From Caballeronia udeis (GTDB taxonomy: Bacteria > Pseudomonadota > Gammaproteobacteria > Burkholderiales > Burkholderiaceae), in contig NZ_FCOK02000001.1 of NCBI RefSeq assembly GCF_001544555.2, positions 248,001 to 312,000 of the forward strand: a stretch of DNA of 64,000 nt. Direction: 5' to 3'. The notes beneath the pieces were generated by a model that was not told the DNA's origin, searched no databases, and saw only the letters and a program-made list of their open reading frames with translations. Position numbers and translations under genes: made by a program. Of the stretch, positions 1 through 9,836 are shown piece by piece (within the stretch, counting starts at the first letter, position 1; each line of letters begins with the position of its first letter).

Positions 1-1350
1 ACCCGGCGATGCCACGAGCGTCGCCGATGGCGCCAGCGCCGCCAGATCTGCCGCGTGCCAGGACCCGAGCGCGATACCGCCCAGCATTGCCGCACCGCGC
101 GTGGCCGCATTCGGGCAATCGACGGCTTGCAGGTCGGCGTCGAGCGCGTCGGCCAGAAGCTGGCGCCAGCGCGGATCGATTGAGCCGCCGCCAGCAAGCC
201 GCAGGGTTCGTACCACGGCAGAAGATCCGCTGTTCAGACGAATGGCATCGAGGCCGGCGCGCAGGGCGAACGCTACGCCCTCGAAGGCCGCACGCATCAT
301 CGTGCCGCGTGTGTCGCCCAGGCCGAGGCCGAGCCACCCGCCCCTTGCCGCCGGGTTCATCCACGGCGAACGCTCACCGCTGACATAGGGCAAGAACGTC
401 AGGTGCGTAGACGCCGGCGCACTGAACGCGTCTTCATAAGCGCTCGGCCAGTCCGTGTAGCCGAGCCAGCCCCGCACCGCTTCGAGCGCCACGCCCACGT
501 TCTGCATCGCAGCCATTCGATACCACTGATCAGTCGCCGCTCGATACGCGTGCAGGCCGGTGACTGAGGCCGGCGCATCGGCAGACACCACCACGATCTG
601 GCCGCCGCTGCCGGTGGTCAGCAACGCGTCGCCATCGGCAAAAAGACCGCTGCCGAGTGCAGCGCACGCGGTGTCGCCGGCGCCCACGGCCAGCACAATG
701 CCCGCCCGCAGGCCGAGCAGTTTCGCGCCTTCGGCGTTCAACGTGCCAGCCGCTGCATACGATGGCGCGAGCGGCGCAAACCACTCGCGCCGCAACCCGA
801 TTTCCGCAATCAACGCGTCGTCCCATACACCCGAAGGTGCAGCAAGCGCGGTGGCGCACGCGTCCGACGGATCGGTGCAGACTTCGCCGCCCAACGCCGT
901 GCGCAACCAGTCTTTCGGCTGCAGGGCCCAGCGTGTCTTGTTCATCACCGCGGGCTCGTTCACCGCAAGCCAGCGCAGCAACGGCCCCGCCATGCCGGGT
1001 GCGACGGGATTCGGTTGCGGTGCGGGCCATGCGTCGAGCAAATCGAGCGCGCGGGTATCGGGCCATAACATCGCGGGACGCAGCGCGTGGTTGTTCTCAT
1101 CCGTGACAACAACGCCATGCATCTGCCCTGAGAAACCGATCGCATTCACCTGCTCGCGCTCATGCGCGGGCAGGCGCGCGGCTGCATCGCGCAACGCGTT
1201 CCACCAGGATTCCACGGACGTTTCCGCCCAGCCGGGAAACGGCGTCGTGACTGCGTACGCGACGCTCGCGAAGGCGCGTTCGTGACCGTCTTCATCGACG
1301 ATTGCGAGTTTCAGCGAAGCCGTGCCCAGATCGATGCCAAGAAATCGCAT
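1..1350 (-). CDS. xylB: Xylulokinase (FGGY kinase), C-terminus cut by window edge
   Basis: Phosphorylates D-xylulose to xylulose 5-phosphate with ATP, feeding the pentose phosphate pathway in the cytoplasm. The reading frame is not listed as a closed ORF because its stop lies outside the window; I translated it from the ATG at 1348-1350. It begins MRFLGIDLGTASLKLAIVD, the actin-fold phosphate-binding loop of FGGY kinases. The motif GFSGQMHGVVV near residue 75 is typical of XylB. Later segments VGAGDTACAALGSG and TLRLAGGGSIDPRWRQLLAD are the usual second ATP-binding region. About 450 residues are visible, against roughly 480-500 for the family, so little is missing. No partner sugar genes are visible here; they may lie beyond the left edge. 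Other FGGY members such as ribulokinase are less likely given the QMHG motif. Confidence 0.88.
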   Translation of the reverse strand, partial: MRFLGIDLGTASLKLAIVDEDGHERAFASVAYAVTTPFPGWAETSVESWWNALRDAAARLPAHEREQVNAIGFSGQMHGVVVTDENNHALRPAMLWPDTRALDLLDAWPAPQPNPVAPGMAGPLLRWLAVNEPAVMNKTRWALQPKDWLRTALGGEVCTDPSDACATALAAPSGVWDDALIAEIGLRREWFAPLAPSYAAAGTLNAEGAKLLGLRAGIVLAVGAGDTACAALGSGLFADGDALLTTGSGGQIVVVSADAPASVTGLHAYRAATDQWYRMAAMQNVGVALEAVRGWLGYTDWPSAYEDAFSAPASTHLTFLPYVSGERSPWMNPAARGGWLGLGLGDTRGTMMRAAFEGVAFALRAGLDAIRLNSGSSAVVRTLRLAGGGSIDPRWRQLLADALDADLQAVDCPNAATRGAAMLGGIALGSWHAADLAALAPSATLVASPG

Positions 1351-1672
1351 GGAGATTCGTAGAAAAAAATAAGCGGTAAAAACGGGTTGCGACGGGTTTA
1401 CCCGCTGCCTGCACCGAGCCTCCGGAAAACCGACTATGCGGAGCGGCAGATAACCATCATAACCACGCCGGGTATCCGAATGCCCTGCCAGGCGCGACGC
1501 CAATCGTCCTTCGCCCGCCAGCCGTGGCTTCACTACGCCAGACACGATATTAAGGCACTCGCGGCATATCAGCCCGGCTAAGGGGGCCATACGCCAACGT
1601 CGACTTGTTCTCGCTTTTTGCGCCGCTTACCTTGAATCGCTAATTCGACACGCTTGAAGAGCAAACAACTTT

Positions 1673-1714
1673 CATGGGACCGGAGTAAGCGCTAAAGCGC
1701 CAACTCCGGTCGAC
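1673..1714 (+). repeat. Palindromic hairpin repeat, copy 1
   Basis: A CATGGG lead-in followed by a near-perfect palindrome (arms GACCGGAGT and ACTCCGGTC, inner arms AGCGCT and AGCGCC). It is repeated 55 bp further on and, in diverged form, at 11291-11327. Orientation is lead-in first, gene after. Confidence 0.85.
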
Positions 1715-1727
1715 CGCGAACAACCAG

Positions 1728-1769
1728 CATGGGACCGGAGTAAGCGCTAAAGCGCTAACTCCGGTCGAC
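1728..1769 (+). repeat. Palindromic hairpin repeat, copy 2
   Basis: Differs from copy 1 at a single base (AGCGCT instead of AGCGCC in the inner arm, which improves pairing). It ends about 25 bp before the start codon of the NCS2 permease, so its hairpin would sit directly upstream of the ribosome-binding region. Confidence 0.85.
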
Positions 1770-1794
1770 ACGACACAACGGAGACAGAGACAAC

Positions 1795-3168
1795 ATGGCA
1801 TCGACCCCGGTTCATCCGTGCGACGAACGGTTACCCGCCGCCCAGTTGCTTACGCTAGGCATTCAGCATGTACTCGTGATGTACGCGGGCGCCGTCGCGG
1901 TCCCGCTGATTCTTGGCGCAGCGCTCAAACTGCCGAAAGACCAGATCGCGTTCCTCATCAGCGCCGATCTGTTCTCGTGCGGCGTCGCAACGCTTATCCA
2001 GACGCTGGGCCTTTGGATCTTCGGCATCCGCTTGCCGGTCATCATGGGCTGCACGTTTGCCGCTGTCGGCCCGATGGTTGCCATCGGCACGAATCCGGGG
2101 CTAGGCATTCTCGATGTGTTCGGTGCGACGATCGCGGCGGGCGTGGTGGGGATTTTCCTCGCGCCAATGATCGGAAAGTTGCTGCGCTTTTTCCCGCCCG
2201 TGGTGGTCGGCACCGTGATCGCGGTGATTGGTTTGTCGCTGATGGGCGTGGGCATCAACTGGGCAGCCGGGGGTGTCGGGAACCCCGAGTATGGCAATCC
2301 GGTTTATCTGCTGCTGGCGCTTGTCGTGCTCATGCTGATCCTGCTGATCAACAAGTTCGCACGCGGATTTATAGCGAATATTTCCGTTCTCCTGGGGATC
2401 GTGGCGGGGTTCGGGATTGCAGCGTCGCTCGGGCGTGTTGATCTCAACGGCGTGACGAGCGCGCCGTGGGTCGGCATCGTGCTGCCGTTTCACTTCGGCC
2501 TGCCGCACTTCGACCCGCTGTCCATTGCAACCATGGTCATCGTCATGTTCGTCACGTTCATTGAATCGACGGGCATGTTCCTGGCCGTCGGCGACATGGT
2601 CGAGCGTCCCGTCGATCAGGATGCGCTGGTGCGCGGATTGAGAGTCGATGGATTAGGGACGCTCATTGGCGGCATCTTCAACTCGTTTCCGCATACATCG
2701 TTCTCGCAGAACGTCGGGTTGATCGGCGTCACGGGCGTGAAGAGCCGGTTCGTCTGCGCGACGGGCGGCGTGATCCTCGTGGCGCTCGGGCTGTTTCCGA
2801 AGATGGCGCAGGTAGTGGCCTCCGTGCCGCCGTTCGTGCTCGGCGGAGCGGGCATTGTCATGTTCGGCATGGTCGCGGCGAACGGGATCAAGGTGCTGTC
2901 GAAGGTCGATTTCGTCAAGAATCACCACAACCTGTTTATCGTCGCGGTGAGTATCGGACTGGGACTCGTGCCGGTGGTCGCGCCGAAGTTCTTTTCGCAG
3001 TTACCGCACGCGCTGGAACCGATTCTGCATAGCGGGATCCTGCTGGCGTCGGTGTCGGCGGTGCTGCTGAACATTGTGTTCAACGGGGTGAGGAAGGAAC
3101 GCGAGGCGACGTGTGCGATCCATCGTGCCGGAAGGGATTTTGACGGGACGGCGAAAGTGAAGCACTGA
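1795..3168 (+). CDS. NCS2-family purine (xanthine/uric acid) permease
   Basis: An inner-membrane nucleobase:H+ symporter of the NCS2/NAT family, 457 residues with about 14 hydrophobic segments. The family signature is visible as QNVGLIGVTGVKSR (consensus Q/E/P-N-x-G-x4-T). A conserved His sits in the first membrane segment (GIQHVLVMYAGA). These features favour purines (xanthine or urate) over uracil, but the exact substrate cannot be read from sequence. The ATG is preceded by a purine-rich GGAGACAGAGACAAC stretch acting as RBS. Two hairpin repeats lie immediately upstream and a strong bidirectional terminator follows, so the gene appears monocistronic. No purine catabolic genes adjoin it. Confidence 0.9.
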   Translation: MASTPVHPCDERLPAAQLLTLGIQHVLVMYAGAVAVPLILGAALKLPKDQIAFLISADLFSCGVATLIQTLGLWIFGIRLPVIMGCTFAAVGPMVAIGTNPGLGILDVFGATIAAGVVGIFLAPMIGKLLRFFPPVVVGTVIAVIGLSLMGVGINWAAGGVGNPEYGNPVYLLLALVVLMLILLINKFARGFIANISVLLGIVAGFGIAASLGRVDLNGVTSAPWVGIVLPFHFGLPHFDPLSIATMVIVMFVTFIESTGMFLAVGDMVERPVDQDALVRGLRVDGLGTLIGGIFNSFPHTSFSQNVGLIGVTGVKSRFVCATGGVILVALGLFPKMAQVVASVPPFVLGGAGIVMFGMVAANGIKVLSKVDFVKNHHNLFIVAVSIGLGLVPVVAPKFFSQLPHALEPILHSGILLASVSAVLLNIVFNGVRKEREATCAIHRAGRDFDGTAKVKH

Positions 3169-3210
3169 GGGGTACGTCAAAACGCGGTTGGTGCAGACCT
3201 GAGAGACGAT

Positions 3211-3247
3211 AAAAAAAACCGCAGCCCCAAAGGGCTGCGGTTTTTTT
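3211..3247. terminator. Bidirectional rho-independent terminator
   Basis: Stem CCGCAGCCC / GGGCTGCGG with a 4-base loop, flanked by A8 on the left and T7 on the right. It can stop transcription from both the permease (+) and the convergent RND operon (-). Confidence 0.95.
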
Positions 3248-3269
3248 AACATCTGAGCCACCTGCAACT

Positions 3270-4913
3270 TTATCCAGCCGATCCCGCTGCTTTCCCCTCG
3301 GCATCGACCTGGGGCTTGGCCGCCGGCACCAGATGCTGCACCGGCACCAGCTTCGCAGGACCCGTTGAAGCCGAGCTGACTGCCGTAGCGGAAGCCGCAG
3401 GCGCAACGGCTGCCGTCGGCGTGCCGATATCGCGGTAATTCGGCATGGCATCCGAAGGACGTGGCTGATCGCCGGCATGCTCGATCCAGCCGCCACCCAG
3501 CTCACGATACAAATCGACGAGATTCGTCGCCCGGTTCAGCCGCGCCGCAATCAGCAACTGCTGCGCGGTGTACAGGTTCGTCTGGGCCGTCAGCACGGCC
3601 AGATAGCTGTCCACACCGTTGCGATATCGCATATCCGACAGCTCCAGGCTGCGCGACTGCGACTTCACATTCAACTCCAGCGCCTTGATTTGCTCGTCGT
3701 AAGTCCCACGCGCGGCCAGTCCATCGGCCACTTCGCGGAACGCGGTCTGGATCGCCTTCTCGTAGGTCGCGATCTCGATGCGCTTCTGGATCTGCGCGAC
3801 ATCCAGGTTGGCAAGATTCGCCCCGCCTTCGAAAATAGGAATCGAGATTTGCGGTGCGAACGACCACGCCGCCGAACCCGGCTTGAACAAGCCGCCAAGC
3901 GTCGGCGACAAGGTCCCAAAGCTACCCGTCAGCGAAATCTTCGGGAAAAACGCCGCACGCGCCGCACCGATGTTCGCGTTCGCCGCGAGCAGCGAATGCT
4001 CCGCCGACGCAATATCCGGACGCCGCGTGAGCAGGTCCGAAGGCAAGCCGGCGGGGATATCGGTGAGCAGGTTCTGGCTGTCGAGTGGCAAGCCCGGCGG
4101 CAGATCTGCCGGCAACGGCTCGCCCATCAACAGCACCAGCGCATTCTCATCCTGCGCCCGCAGACGCAATTGCGACTGCAGGTTGGCCCCAGCCGTTTCC
4201 ACAACGCCTTCCGACTGACGCACGGCGAGTTCAGTACCCACGCCGTTATCGAATTGCAGCTTCGTGATCCGATACGACTCCTCCGCCGTCTTCAGCGTAT
4301 TGCGCGTGACGATGAGCAGGTCATCGTCCGACAGCATGGTCAGGTACTGGTCGGCGACTTGCGACACCAGCGATATTTCCGCCGCCTTGCGTGTTTCCGC
4401 AAGCGCGAAATACTGCTCGAGCGCCTGGTCCTTCAAGCTCTGGATCCGCCCGAAGAAGTCGATTTCCCAGGAGGCATTCACTCCGACCGAATAGGTGGTC
4501 GAGAGGGTCTGCCCGGGCAACGACAGATTCGCCGGCGTGCGCTGCTTCGTCTGCGACCCGACCGCGTCGAGCGTGGGCATCAACTGGGCACGCGTGATCT
4601 GATACTGCGCGCGCGCCGCTGCCACGTTGAGCATGGACACGCGCAGATCACGGTTGTTCTTCAGCGCGATTGCAACGATCTGCTGCAAGCGTGCATCAGC
4701 AAAGAAATCGCGCCAGCCGATGTCCACCGCCGGCTTTTCCTGCGCCGAAGCGCCTGGCGAAGCCGGCGACGCTGCGTCCGGCTGCCGGTTATAAATGCCG
4801 CCCGTCGGGAACGTCTGGTCGACGGGCGCCGCCGGGCGCTCATACTTCGGCGCCATCGTGCAGCCAGCCGCGAAAAGCGCGACCGCTGCCGCTATCAAGG
4901 AGTGTTTTAGCAT
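3270..4913 (-). CDS. RND efflux outer-membrane lipoprotein (OprM/NodT family)
   Basis: Outer-membrane channel of the tripartite efflux pump; it takes drugs from the RND pump and adaptor out of the cell. I start at the ATG at 4911-4913, one base after the TGA of the RND gene, because it gives a perfect lipoprotein signal (MLKHSLIAAAVALFAAGC, Cys18); the longer ORF would bury it. Two OEP repeats follow, with motifs typical of OprM (VASELDFFGR-like WEIDFFGR, LLTRRPDIASAEHSL). The 547 residues exceed the usual 470-500 because of a C-terminal Ala/Ser/Pro-rich tail of about 60 residues after the last OEP helix. Third gene of the operon, translationally coupled to the pump gene. Confidence 0.93.
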   Translation of the reverse strand: MLKHSLIAAAVALFAAGCTMAPKYERPAAPVDQTFPTGGIYNRQPDAASPASPGASAQEKPAVDIGWRDFFADARLQQIVAIALKNNRDLRVSMLNVAAARAQYQITRAQLMPTLDAVGSQTKQRTPANLSLPGQTLSTTYSVGVNASWEIDFFGRIQSLKDQALEQYFALAETRKAAEISLVSQVADQYLTMLSDDDLLIVTRNTLKTAEESYRITKLQFDNGVGTELAVRQSEGVVETAGANLQSQLRLRAQDENALVLLMGEPLPADLPPGLPLDSQNLLTDIPAGLPSDLLTRRPDIASAEHSLLAANANIGAARAAFFPKISLTGSFGTLSPTLGGLFKPGSAAWSFAPQISIPIFEGGANLANLDVAQIQKRIEIATYEKAIQTAFREVADGLAARGTYDEQIKALELNVKSQSRSLELSDMRYRNGVDSYLAVLTAQTNLYTAQQLLIAARLNRATNLVDLYRELGGGWIEHAGDQPRPSDAMPNYRDIGTPTAAVAPAASATAVSSASTGPAKLVPVQHLVPAAKPQVDAEGKAAGSAG

Positions 4914-4914
4914 C

Positions 4915-7900
4915 TCAATGTCCTTCCTTGGCCGGAGCAGACGTACCGCCTTGGCCACCATTGTCGCCGTCGTGGTTATGTGCCGGCGTACCCTTGTCGT
5001 GGCTGATTTTGCTGATCACCACAAAGAACATCGGGATCATGAAAATGGCCAGGAAGGTCGCCGTCAACATCCCGCCGATCACGCCCGTACCAATGGCGTG
5101 CTGGCTCGCTGAACCGGCGCCGTTACTGACTGCAAGCGGCAACACGCCGAGAATAAATGCCAGCGACGTCATCAGGATCGGGCGCAACCGCTGCCGCGCC
5201 GCTTCCATTGCCGCTTCCACCGTGGTCCTGCCCTGACTACGCAAATCGCGTGCGAATTCCACGATCAGAATTGCGTTCTTGGCCGACAACCCCACCGTAG
5301 TCAGCAAGCCGACCTGGAAGAACACGTCGTTTTCCAGCCCGCGCAAGGTAGCCGCGAGCAACGCGCCCAAGATACCGAGCGGCACGACCATGATCACCGA
5401 GAACGGAATCGACCAGCTTTCATACAGTGCCGCGAGACACAAGAACACGACGAGAATCGAGATGCCGTACAAGATCGGCGCCTGCGAACCCGACTGGCGT
5501 TCTTGCAGCGACAAGCCCGTCCATTCGTAGCCGATACCCGCCGGCAACTTCGCCGCAATCGCCTCGATGGCCTGCATGGCCTGACCCGTCGACTTGCCCG
5601 GCGCTGCGGCACCCTGGATTTCCACCGCGGAAATACCGTTGTAGCGTTCCAGCTTCGGCGAACCGTAGATCCATTCGCCGGTACCAAATGCACCGAACGG
5701 AACCATTGCGCCGGCGCTATTGCGCACGTACCACCTGTTCAGGTCTTCCGGGTTCATGCGGAACTGCGCGTCGCCCTGTACATAGACCTTCTTGATCCGG
5801 TTATCGACGTCCAGGAAGTTGTTCACGTACGACGAAGCCCACGCGATCGAGAACACCTGGTCGATAGTCGCAGGCGACAGACCCAGCGCATTCGCCTTCT
5901 CGCGATCCACGTTCACCTTGAACTGCGGCGTATCGTTCAGGCCGTTAGGACGAACCTGTGCGAGCGTCGGATCCTTCGACGCCATGCCGAGCAGCATGTT
6001 GCGCGCTTCCATCAGCTTCGCGTGACCGAGACCCGAGCGATCCTGCAACTCGAAGTCGAAGCCTGACGCCGTGCCCAGTTCCGGAATGGACGGTGGATTG
6101 ACCGGGAAGATCATCGCGTCCTTATAGCTGGCGAAGTGCCCGAACATCCGTCCGACCAGCGCGCCCACCTTCTGGTCCGCTCGCTGCCGCAGTCCGTAAT
6201 CCTTCATCCGCACGAACACGAGGCCCGAGTTCTGGCCGCGGCCCGCGAAGCTGAAGCCATTCACGGTAAAGACCGCTTCGACGATGTCCTTCTGGTCCGT
6301 CAGCAGCCAGTTGGAAACATCGGCAAGCACCTTGGCCGTGCGCTCCTGCGTGGAACCAGCCGGCGCCTGGACAAGCACGAACATCGTGCCCTGGTCTTCG
6401 TCAGGCAAGAAAGACTTCGGCAGGCGAACGAACAGGAAACCCACCGCGACGATCACCACCAGATAGATGATCAGCCAGCGGCCCGAGCGCTTGATCACAT
6501 GCTCCACGCCGCTGTGATACTTGTCCTGGCTCTTTGCGAAAGTGCGGTTGAACCAGCCGAAGAACCCCTTCTTCTCCTCGTGATGACCCTTCTCGATTGG
6601 CTTCAGGAGCGTCGCGCACAATGCCGGCGTCAAAATCAACGCGGTCAGCACGGACAAGATCATGGCCGCGACAATGGTCAGCGAAAACTGCCGGTAGATC
6701 GCGCCCACCGAACCGCCCGAGAACGCCACCGGCACGAACACGGCCGACAGCACGAGCGCCACGCCGACCAGCGCGCCGGTAATCTGGTCCATCGCCTTGC
6801 GGGTGGCGTCCCTTGGAGATAAGCCCTCCTCGGCCATCACCCGCTCGACGTTTTCCACCACCACGATCGCATCGTCCACCAGCAAGCCGATGGCGAGCAC
6901 CAGCCCGAACATGGAGAGCGTATTGATGGAGAAACCCACCAGCCCCATGACCGCGAAGGTACCCAGCAGCACGACCGGCACGGCGATGGTCGGAATCAGC
7001 GTGGCCCGCAGGTTCTGCAGGAACAGGTACATCACCAGGAACACCAGCACGATCCCTTCGATCAGCGTCTTGACCACTTCTTCAATAGACAGCTTCACGA
7101 ACGGCGTGGTGTCGTACGGATACTTCACGACGAGACCCGGCGGGAAGTACTTCGACAGGTCGTCGATCTTCGCGCGCACAGCCTTCGCCGTATTCAGCGC
7201 GTTGGCGCCCGTGGCAAGCTGAATACCGAAACCAGCGGTCGGCTGACCGTTGTACTTCGTGTCGAAGTTGTAGTTCTCACCGCCCAGCTCGATGCGCGAC
7301 ACGTCCTTCAGCCGCACTTGCGAGCCATCCTGATTCACCTTCAGCAGGATGTTGCCGAACTGCTCAGGCGTTTGCAGCAGCGTGGCTTCCGTAATGGTTG
7401 CCTGCAGCATCTGGCCCGGCACTGCCGGCGTACCGCCCAGGCCGCCGCCTGCCACCTGCACGTTCTGTGCAGAGACGGCGTTCGTCACATCGAGCGGCGT
7501 CAACTGGTAGTTGTTCAGCTTGGTTGCATCCAGCCAGATCCGCATGGCGAATTGCGAGCCGAACAACGTCACCGTCCCCACCCCGTCGATACGGCTGATC
7601 GGATCTTCCACCTTCGAGGCCACGTAGTTGGCGAGGTCGTAACGGCCCATGGAGCCGTCTGTGGAGACGAACGCCATCACCATCAAGAAGCTGCTGCTCG
7701 ACTTCGTCACCTTGGAGCCAAGCTGCTGAACGGCTTGCGGCAAGAGCGGCGTGGCGAGTTGCAGCTTGTTCTGGACCTGCACCTGCGCGATGTCCGGATT
7801 CGTGCCGGCCGCGAACGTCAGCGTAATGGTGGCCGTACCGGAGTCGTCACTGGTGGAAGACAGGTACAGCAAGTGATCGAGACCGCTCATCTGCTGCTCG

Positions 7901-8094
7901 ATCACCTGCGTTACCGTGTTTTCCACCGTGCTGGCGGACGCACCCGGGTACGTAGCACTGATCTGAATGGCCGGCGGCGCGATCGTCGGATACTGCGCGA
8001 CCGGCAAGGTGAAGATCGAAGCGATCCCCGCCAGCATCAGAATAATGGCGATCACCCACGCGAAAATCGGGCGATCGATAAAGAACTTTGCCAT
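4915..8094 (-). CDS. RND multidrug efflux pump, HAE1 family (AcrB/MexB/BpeB-like)
   Basis: The proton-driven inner-membrane pump of the tripartite system, 1059 residues, full length for HAE1 pumps. It starts [17 protein letters not shown], the canonical N-terminus. The proton-relay Asp pair is in TM4 ([19 protein letters not shown]) and the relay Lys in TM10 ([16 protein letters not shown]). Both large periplasmic loops are present. It lies 28 bp after the adaptor gene and one base before the outer-membrane channel. The arrangement with a divergent TetR gene resembles Burkholderia BpeAB-OprB, but I do not assign that symbol without an alignment. Confidence 0.95.
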   Translation of the reverse strand: MAKFFIDRPIFAWVIAIILMLAGIASIFTLPVAQYPTIAPPAIQISATYPGASASTVENTVTQVIEQQMSGLDHLLYLSSTSDDSGTATITLTFAAGTNPDIAQVQVQNKLQLATPLLPQAVQQLGSKVTKSSSSFLMVMAFVSTDGSMGRYDLANYVASKVEDPISRIDGVGTVTLFGSQFAMRIWLDATKLNNYQLTPLDVTNAVSAQNVQVAGGGLGGTPAVPGQMLQATITEATLLQTPEQFGNILLKVNQDGSQVRLKDVSRIELGGENYNFDTKYNGQPTAGFGIQLATGANALNTAKAVRAKIDDLSKYFPPGLVVKYPYDTTPFVKLSIEEVVKTLIEGIVLVFLVMYLFLQNLRATLIPTIAVPVVLLGTFAVMGLVGFSINTLSMFGLVLAIGLLVDDAIVVVENVERVMAEEGLSPRDATRKAMDQITGALVGVALVLSAVFVPVAFSGGSVGAIYRQFSLTIVAAMILSVLTALILTPALCATLLKPIEKGHHEEKKGFFGWFNRTFAKSQDKYHSGVEHVIKRSGRWLIIYLVVIVAVGFLFVRLPKSFLPDEDQGTMFVLVQAPAGSTQERTAKVLADVSNWLLTDQKDIVEAVFTVNGFSFAGRGQNSGLVFVRMKDYGLRQRADQKVGALVGRMFGHFASYKDAMIFPVNPPSIPELGTASGFDFELQDRSGLGHAKLMEARNMLLGMASKDPTLAQVRPNGLNDTPQFKVNVDREKANALGLSPATIDQVFSIAWASSYVNNFLDVDNRIKKVYVQGDAQFRMNPEDLNRWYVRNSAGAMVPFGAFGTGEWIYGSPKLERYNGISAVEIQGAAAPGKSTGQAMQAIEAIAAKLPAGIGYEWTGLSLQERQSGSQAPILYGISILVVFLCLAALYESWSIPFSVIMVVPLGILGALLAATLRGLENDVFFQVGLLTTVGLSAKNAILIVEFARDLRSQGRTTVEAAMEAARQRLRPILMTSLAFILGVLPLAVSNGAGSASQHAIGTGVIGGMLTATFLAIFMIPMFFVVISKISHDKGTPAHNHDGDNGGQGGTSAPAKEGH

Positions 8095-8122
8095 GAAACA
8101 GGCTCCCTTTTATTGCGCCTGA

Positions 8123-9385
8123 TTACGCGCCTGATGCCGCGGATGCGGGTGCCGGATTGCTCGAAGCCGCCACGCCGCTCGCGCCGGCGTCCGCTGCCGC
8201 CGGAGCCGCGCCCGGAGCGGCACCCGATGCCGATTGAGCCGCCTGGGCCGGAAGCTGCGCGTCGACAGCCTTCACGGTCGAACCTGGCCGCGCTTTTTCC
8301 GTCCCCTGCACGATCACGCGATCACCCGGATTCAGGCCGCTATCCACGACCCACTGGTCGCCGTACGTACCCGACGTCACCAGCTGGCGCAACGCCACCT
8401 TGTTGTCCGGACCGACCACCAGAGCCGTTGGCTGGCCCTTCTGGTCATGCGTCACGCCGACTTGCGGCACCACCAGCGCCTTGTCGTTCACACCTTCGTC
8501 AATACGCGCACGCACGAACATGCCCGGCAGCAGCACGCGGTCCTTGTTCGGGAAAATCGCGCGCACCGTGACCGAACCGGTGCCCTGGTCCACGCTCACG
8601 TCGGAGAATTGCAGCTTGCCCGCCTCCGGATACTGGCGGCCGTCTTCCAGGATCAGCGTGACCTTGGCGGCGTTGGCGCCGCTGGTATGCAAACGGCCTT
8701 CCTGGATATCGCGACGAAGCTTCAAGCCGTCCACGCTTGATTGCGTCAGGTCGACATAGACCGGATCGATCTGTTGAATCGTGGTGAGCAGCGTAGCGGC
8801 GCTAGCCTGCACATAAGCGCCCGGCGTGACCTGCGACAAGCCCGTGCGGCCCGTGATAGGCGACACGACGTCCGTATAACCCAGGTTGATCTGCGCGGTG
8901 TCGACAGCCGCCTTGCCCGACGCCACGTCGGCCACAGCCTGGCCCTGGGTTGCCACGGCGTTGTCGTAGTCCTGCTTGCTGACCGCGTTTGCGGCAACCA
9001 GGATTTTGAAGCGAGCGGCCTGGGCGTTCTGCGTGACCACGTTGGCTTGCGCCTTGGCGAGCGTTGCCTTGGCGGTATTCAGGGCCGCGATGTACGGCGC
9101 CGGATCGATCTTGTAGAGCCGCTCGCCTGCCTTCACGTCTGCACCTTCCGTGAATTCACGGCGCAGCACGATGCCGTCGACCCGTGCACGAACCTGGGCG
9201 ACGAGAAATGCGCTCGTGCGGCCCGGCAGTTCGCTCACGACAGGAACGGTGGTGGGTTGAACGGTAATGACCCCGACTTCGGGTGTCTGGGGCGGCGGTG
9301 CTGATGGTTTTTGTCCGCAGGCTGCAAGAATCACGGCAGCCGTCGCGGCACTGATTAAGCGGAATGGAACCCGTTCGACGCGCAT
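8123..9385 (-). CDS. RND efflux periplasmic adaptor lipoprotein (AcrA/MexA-like)
   Basis: Membrane-fusion protein linking the RND pump to the outer-membrane channel. The N-terminal signal ends in a lipobox (AVILAAC, Cys23), so it should be anchored in the inner membrane. The biotinyl-lipoyl-like half-motif (VRARVDGIVLRREFTEGADV) precedes an alpha-hairpin rich in Ala/Gln (about residues 100-165), then the beta-barrel domain. The 420-residue protein ends in an unusual Ala/Ser/Pro/Gly tail of about 40 residues. First gene of the pump operon; its promoter lies in the 451-bp gap facing the TetR gene. Confidence 0.94.
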   Translation of the reverse strand: MRVERVPFRLISAATAAVILAACGQKPSAPPPQTPEVGVITVQPTTVPVVSELPGRTSAFLVAQVRARVDGIVLRREFTEGADVKAGERLYKIDPAPYIAALNTAKATLAKAQANVVTQNAQAARFKILVAANAVSKQDYDNAVATQGQAVADVASGKAAVDTAQINLGYTDVVSPITGRTGLSQVTPGAYVQASAATLLTTIQQIDPVYVDLTQSSVDGLKLRRDIQEGRLHTSGANAAKVTLILEDGRQYPEAGKLQFSDVSVDQGTGSVTVRAIFPNKDRVLLPGMFVRARIDEGVNDKALVVPQVGVTHDQKGQPTALVVGPDNKVALRQLVTSGTYGDQWVVDSGLNPGDRVIVQGTEKARPGSTVKAVDAQLPAQAAQSASGAAPGAAPAAADAGASGVAASSNPAPASAASGA

Positions 9386-9836
9386 GGAGCGACCTCTGTC
9401 AAAGACTGAGATTGAAATAAGTGCGCGGCCGCCTTCTACGGGCGGGCCGCTACGAGCGTCTGGAGACGCTTACCAGTAGCCAGTGGGCGCAAAAACCAGT
9501 GCCCCGACCAGCAGTCGTCCTCCGCGCCGGAAGCCGTCAATGTTTACGGCTGCCGCTGACAACGACCTTGGGATGGGCCACGCGGATGGACGGCGGATTG
9601 AAAGCTGTGTCGGATATTAACCGGTCAGTGCTACTTGGGCTATCGTTGGACGGATGGTATTGTATATACATTCACGAGTGAACGTAAAAGTGACGATCAT
9701 ATGTGAACAAGAGCAGTGCGAGGGGAATCGTCTCGAAGGGCTGGTGAGCGATAAACAAATGCATGACGTCGCTGCAGTGCAATGTAAGCCGGCGTTAATG
9801 TTTGCGCCGGGCAAGTAAGCTGGAACCCACGAAATA
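9386..9836. promoter_or_regulatory. Divergent control region of the RND operon and its TetR regulator
   Basis: A 451-bp gap between the start codons of the adaptor and TetR genes. It holds a TetR-type palindrome at 9667-9686 set in an AT-rich patch (TGTATATACATT) that can serve as a -10 region. The stretch 9390-9600 shows no recognisable signal or gene. Confidence 0.7.
9667..9686. promoter_or_regulatory. Candidate TetR operator
   Basis: TACATTCAC-GA-GTGAACGTA: 9-base arms with one mismatch around a two-base centre. This size and form is usual for AcrR/TtgR-type operators. A further half-site (GTGAAC) occurs about 20 bp to the right. Position between the divergent genes fits repression of the pump and autoregulation. 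Confidence 0.65.

Larger units (their letters stand above)
1351..1794. promoter_or_regulatory. Divergent intergenic region between xylB and the NCS2 permease
   Basis: This 444-bp gap must carry the promoters for both divergent genes. The only striking structure is a pair of palindromic hairpin repeats in its right third (described separately). The stretch 1351-1620 has an in-frame open stretch on the plus strand but no RBS or recognisable protein, so I do not call a gene. I see no convincing -35/-10 pair. Confidence 0.5.

Noticed and set aside
3477-4910. Long plus-strand open frame (477 codons) opposite the outer-membrane channel gene
   Set aside because: Arg-rich antisense shadow of a GC-rich gene; the minus-strand product has a full family match and lipobox.
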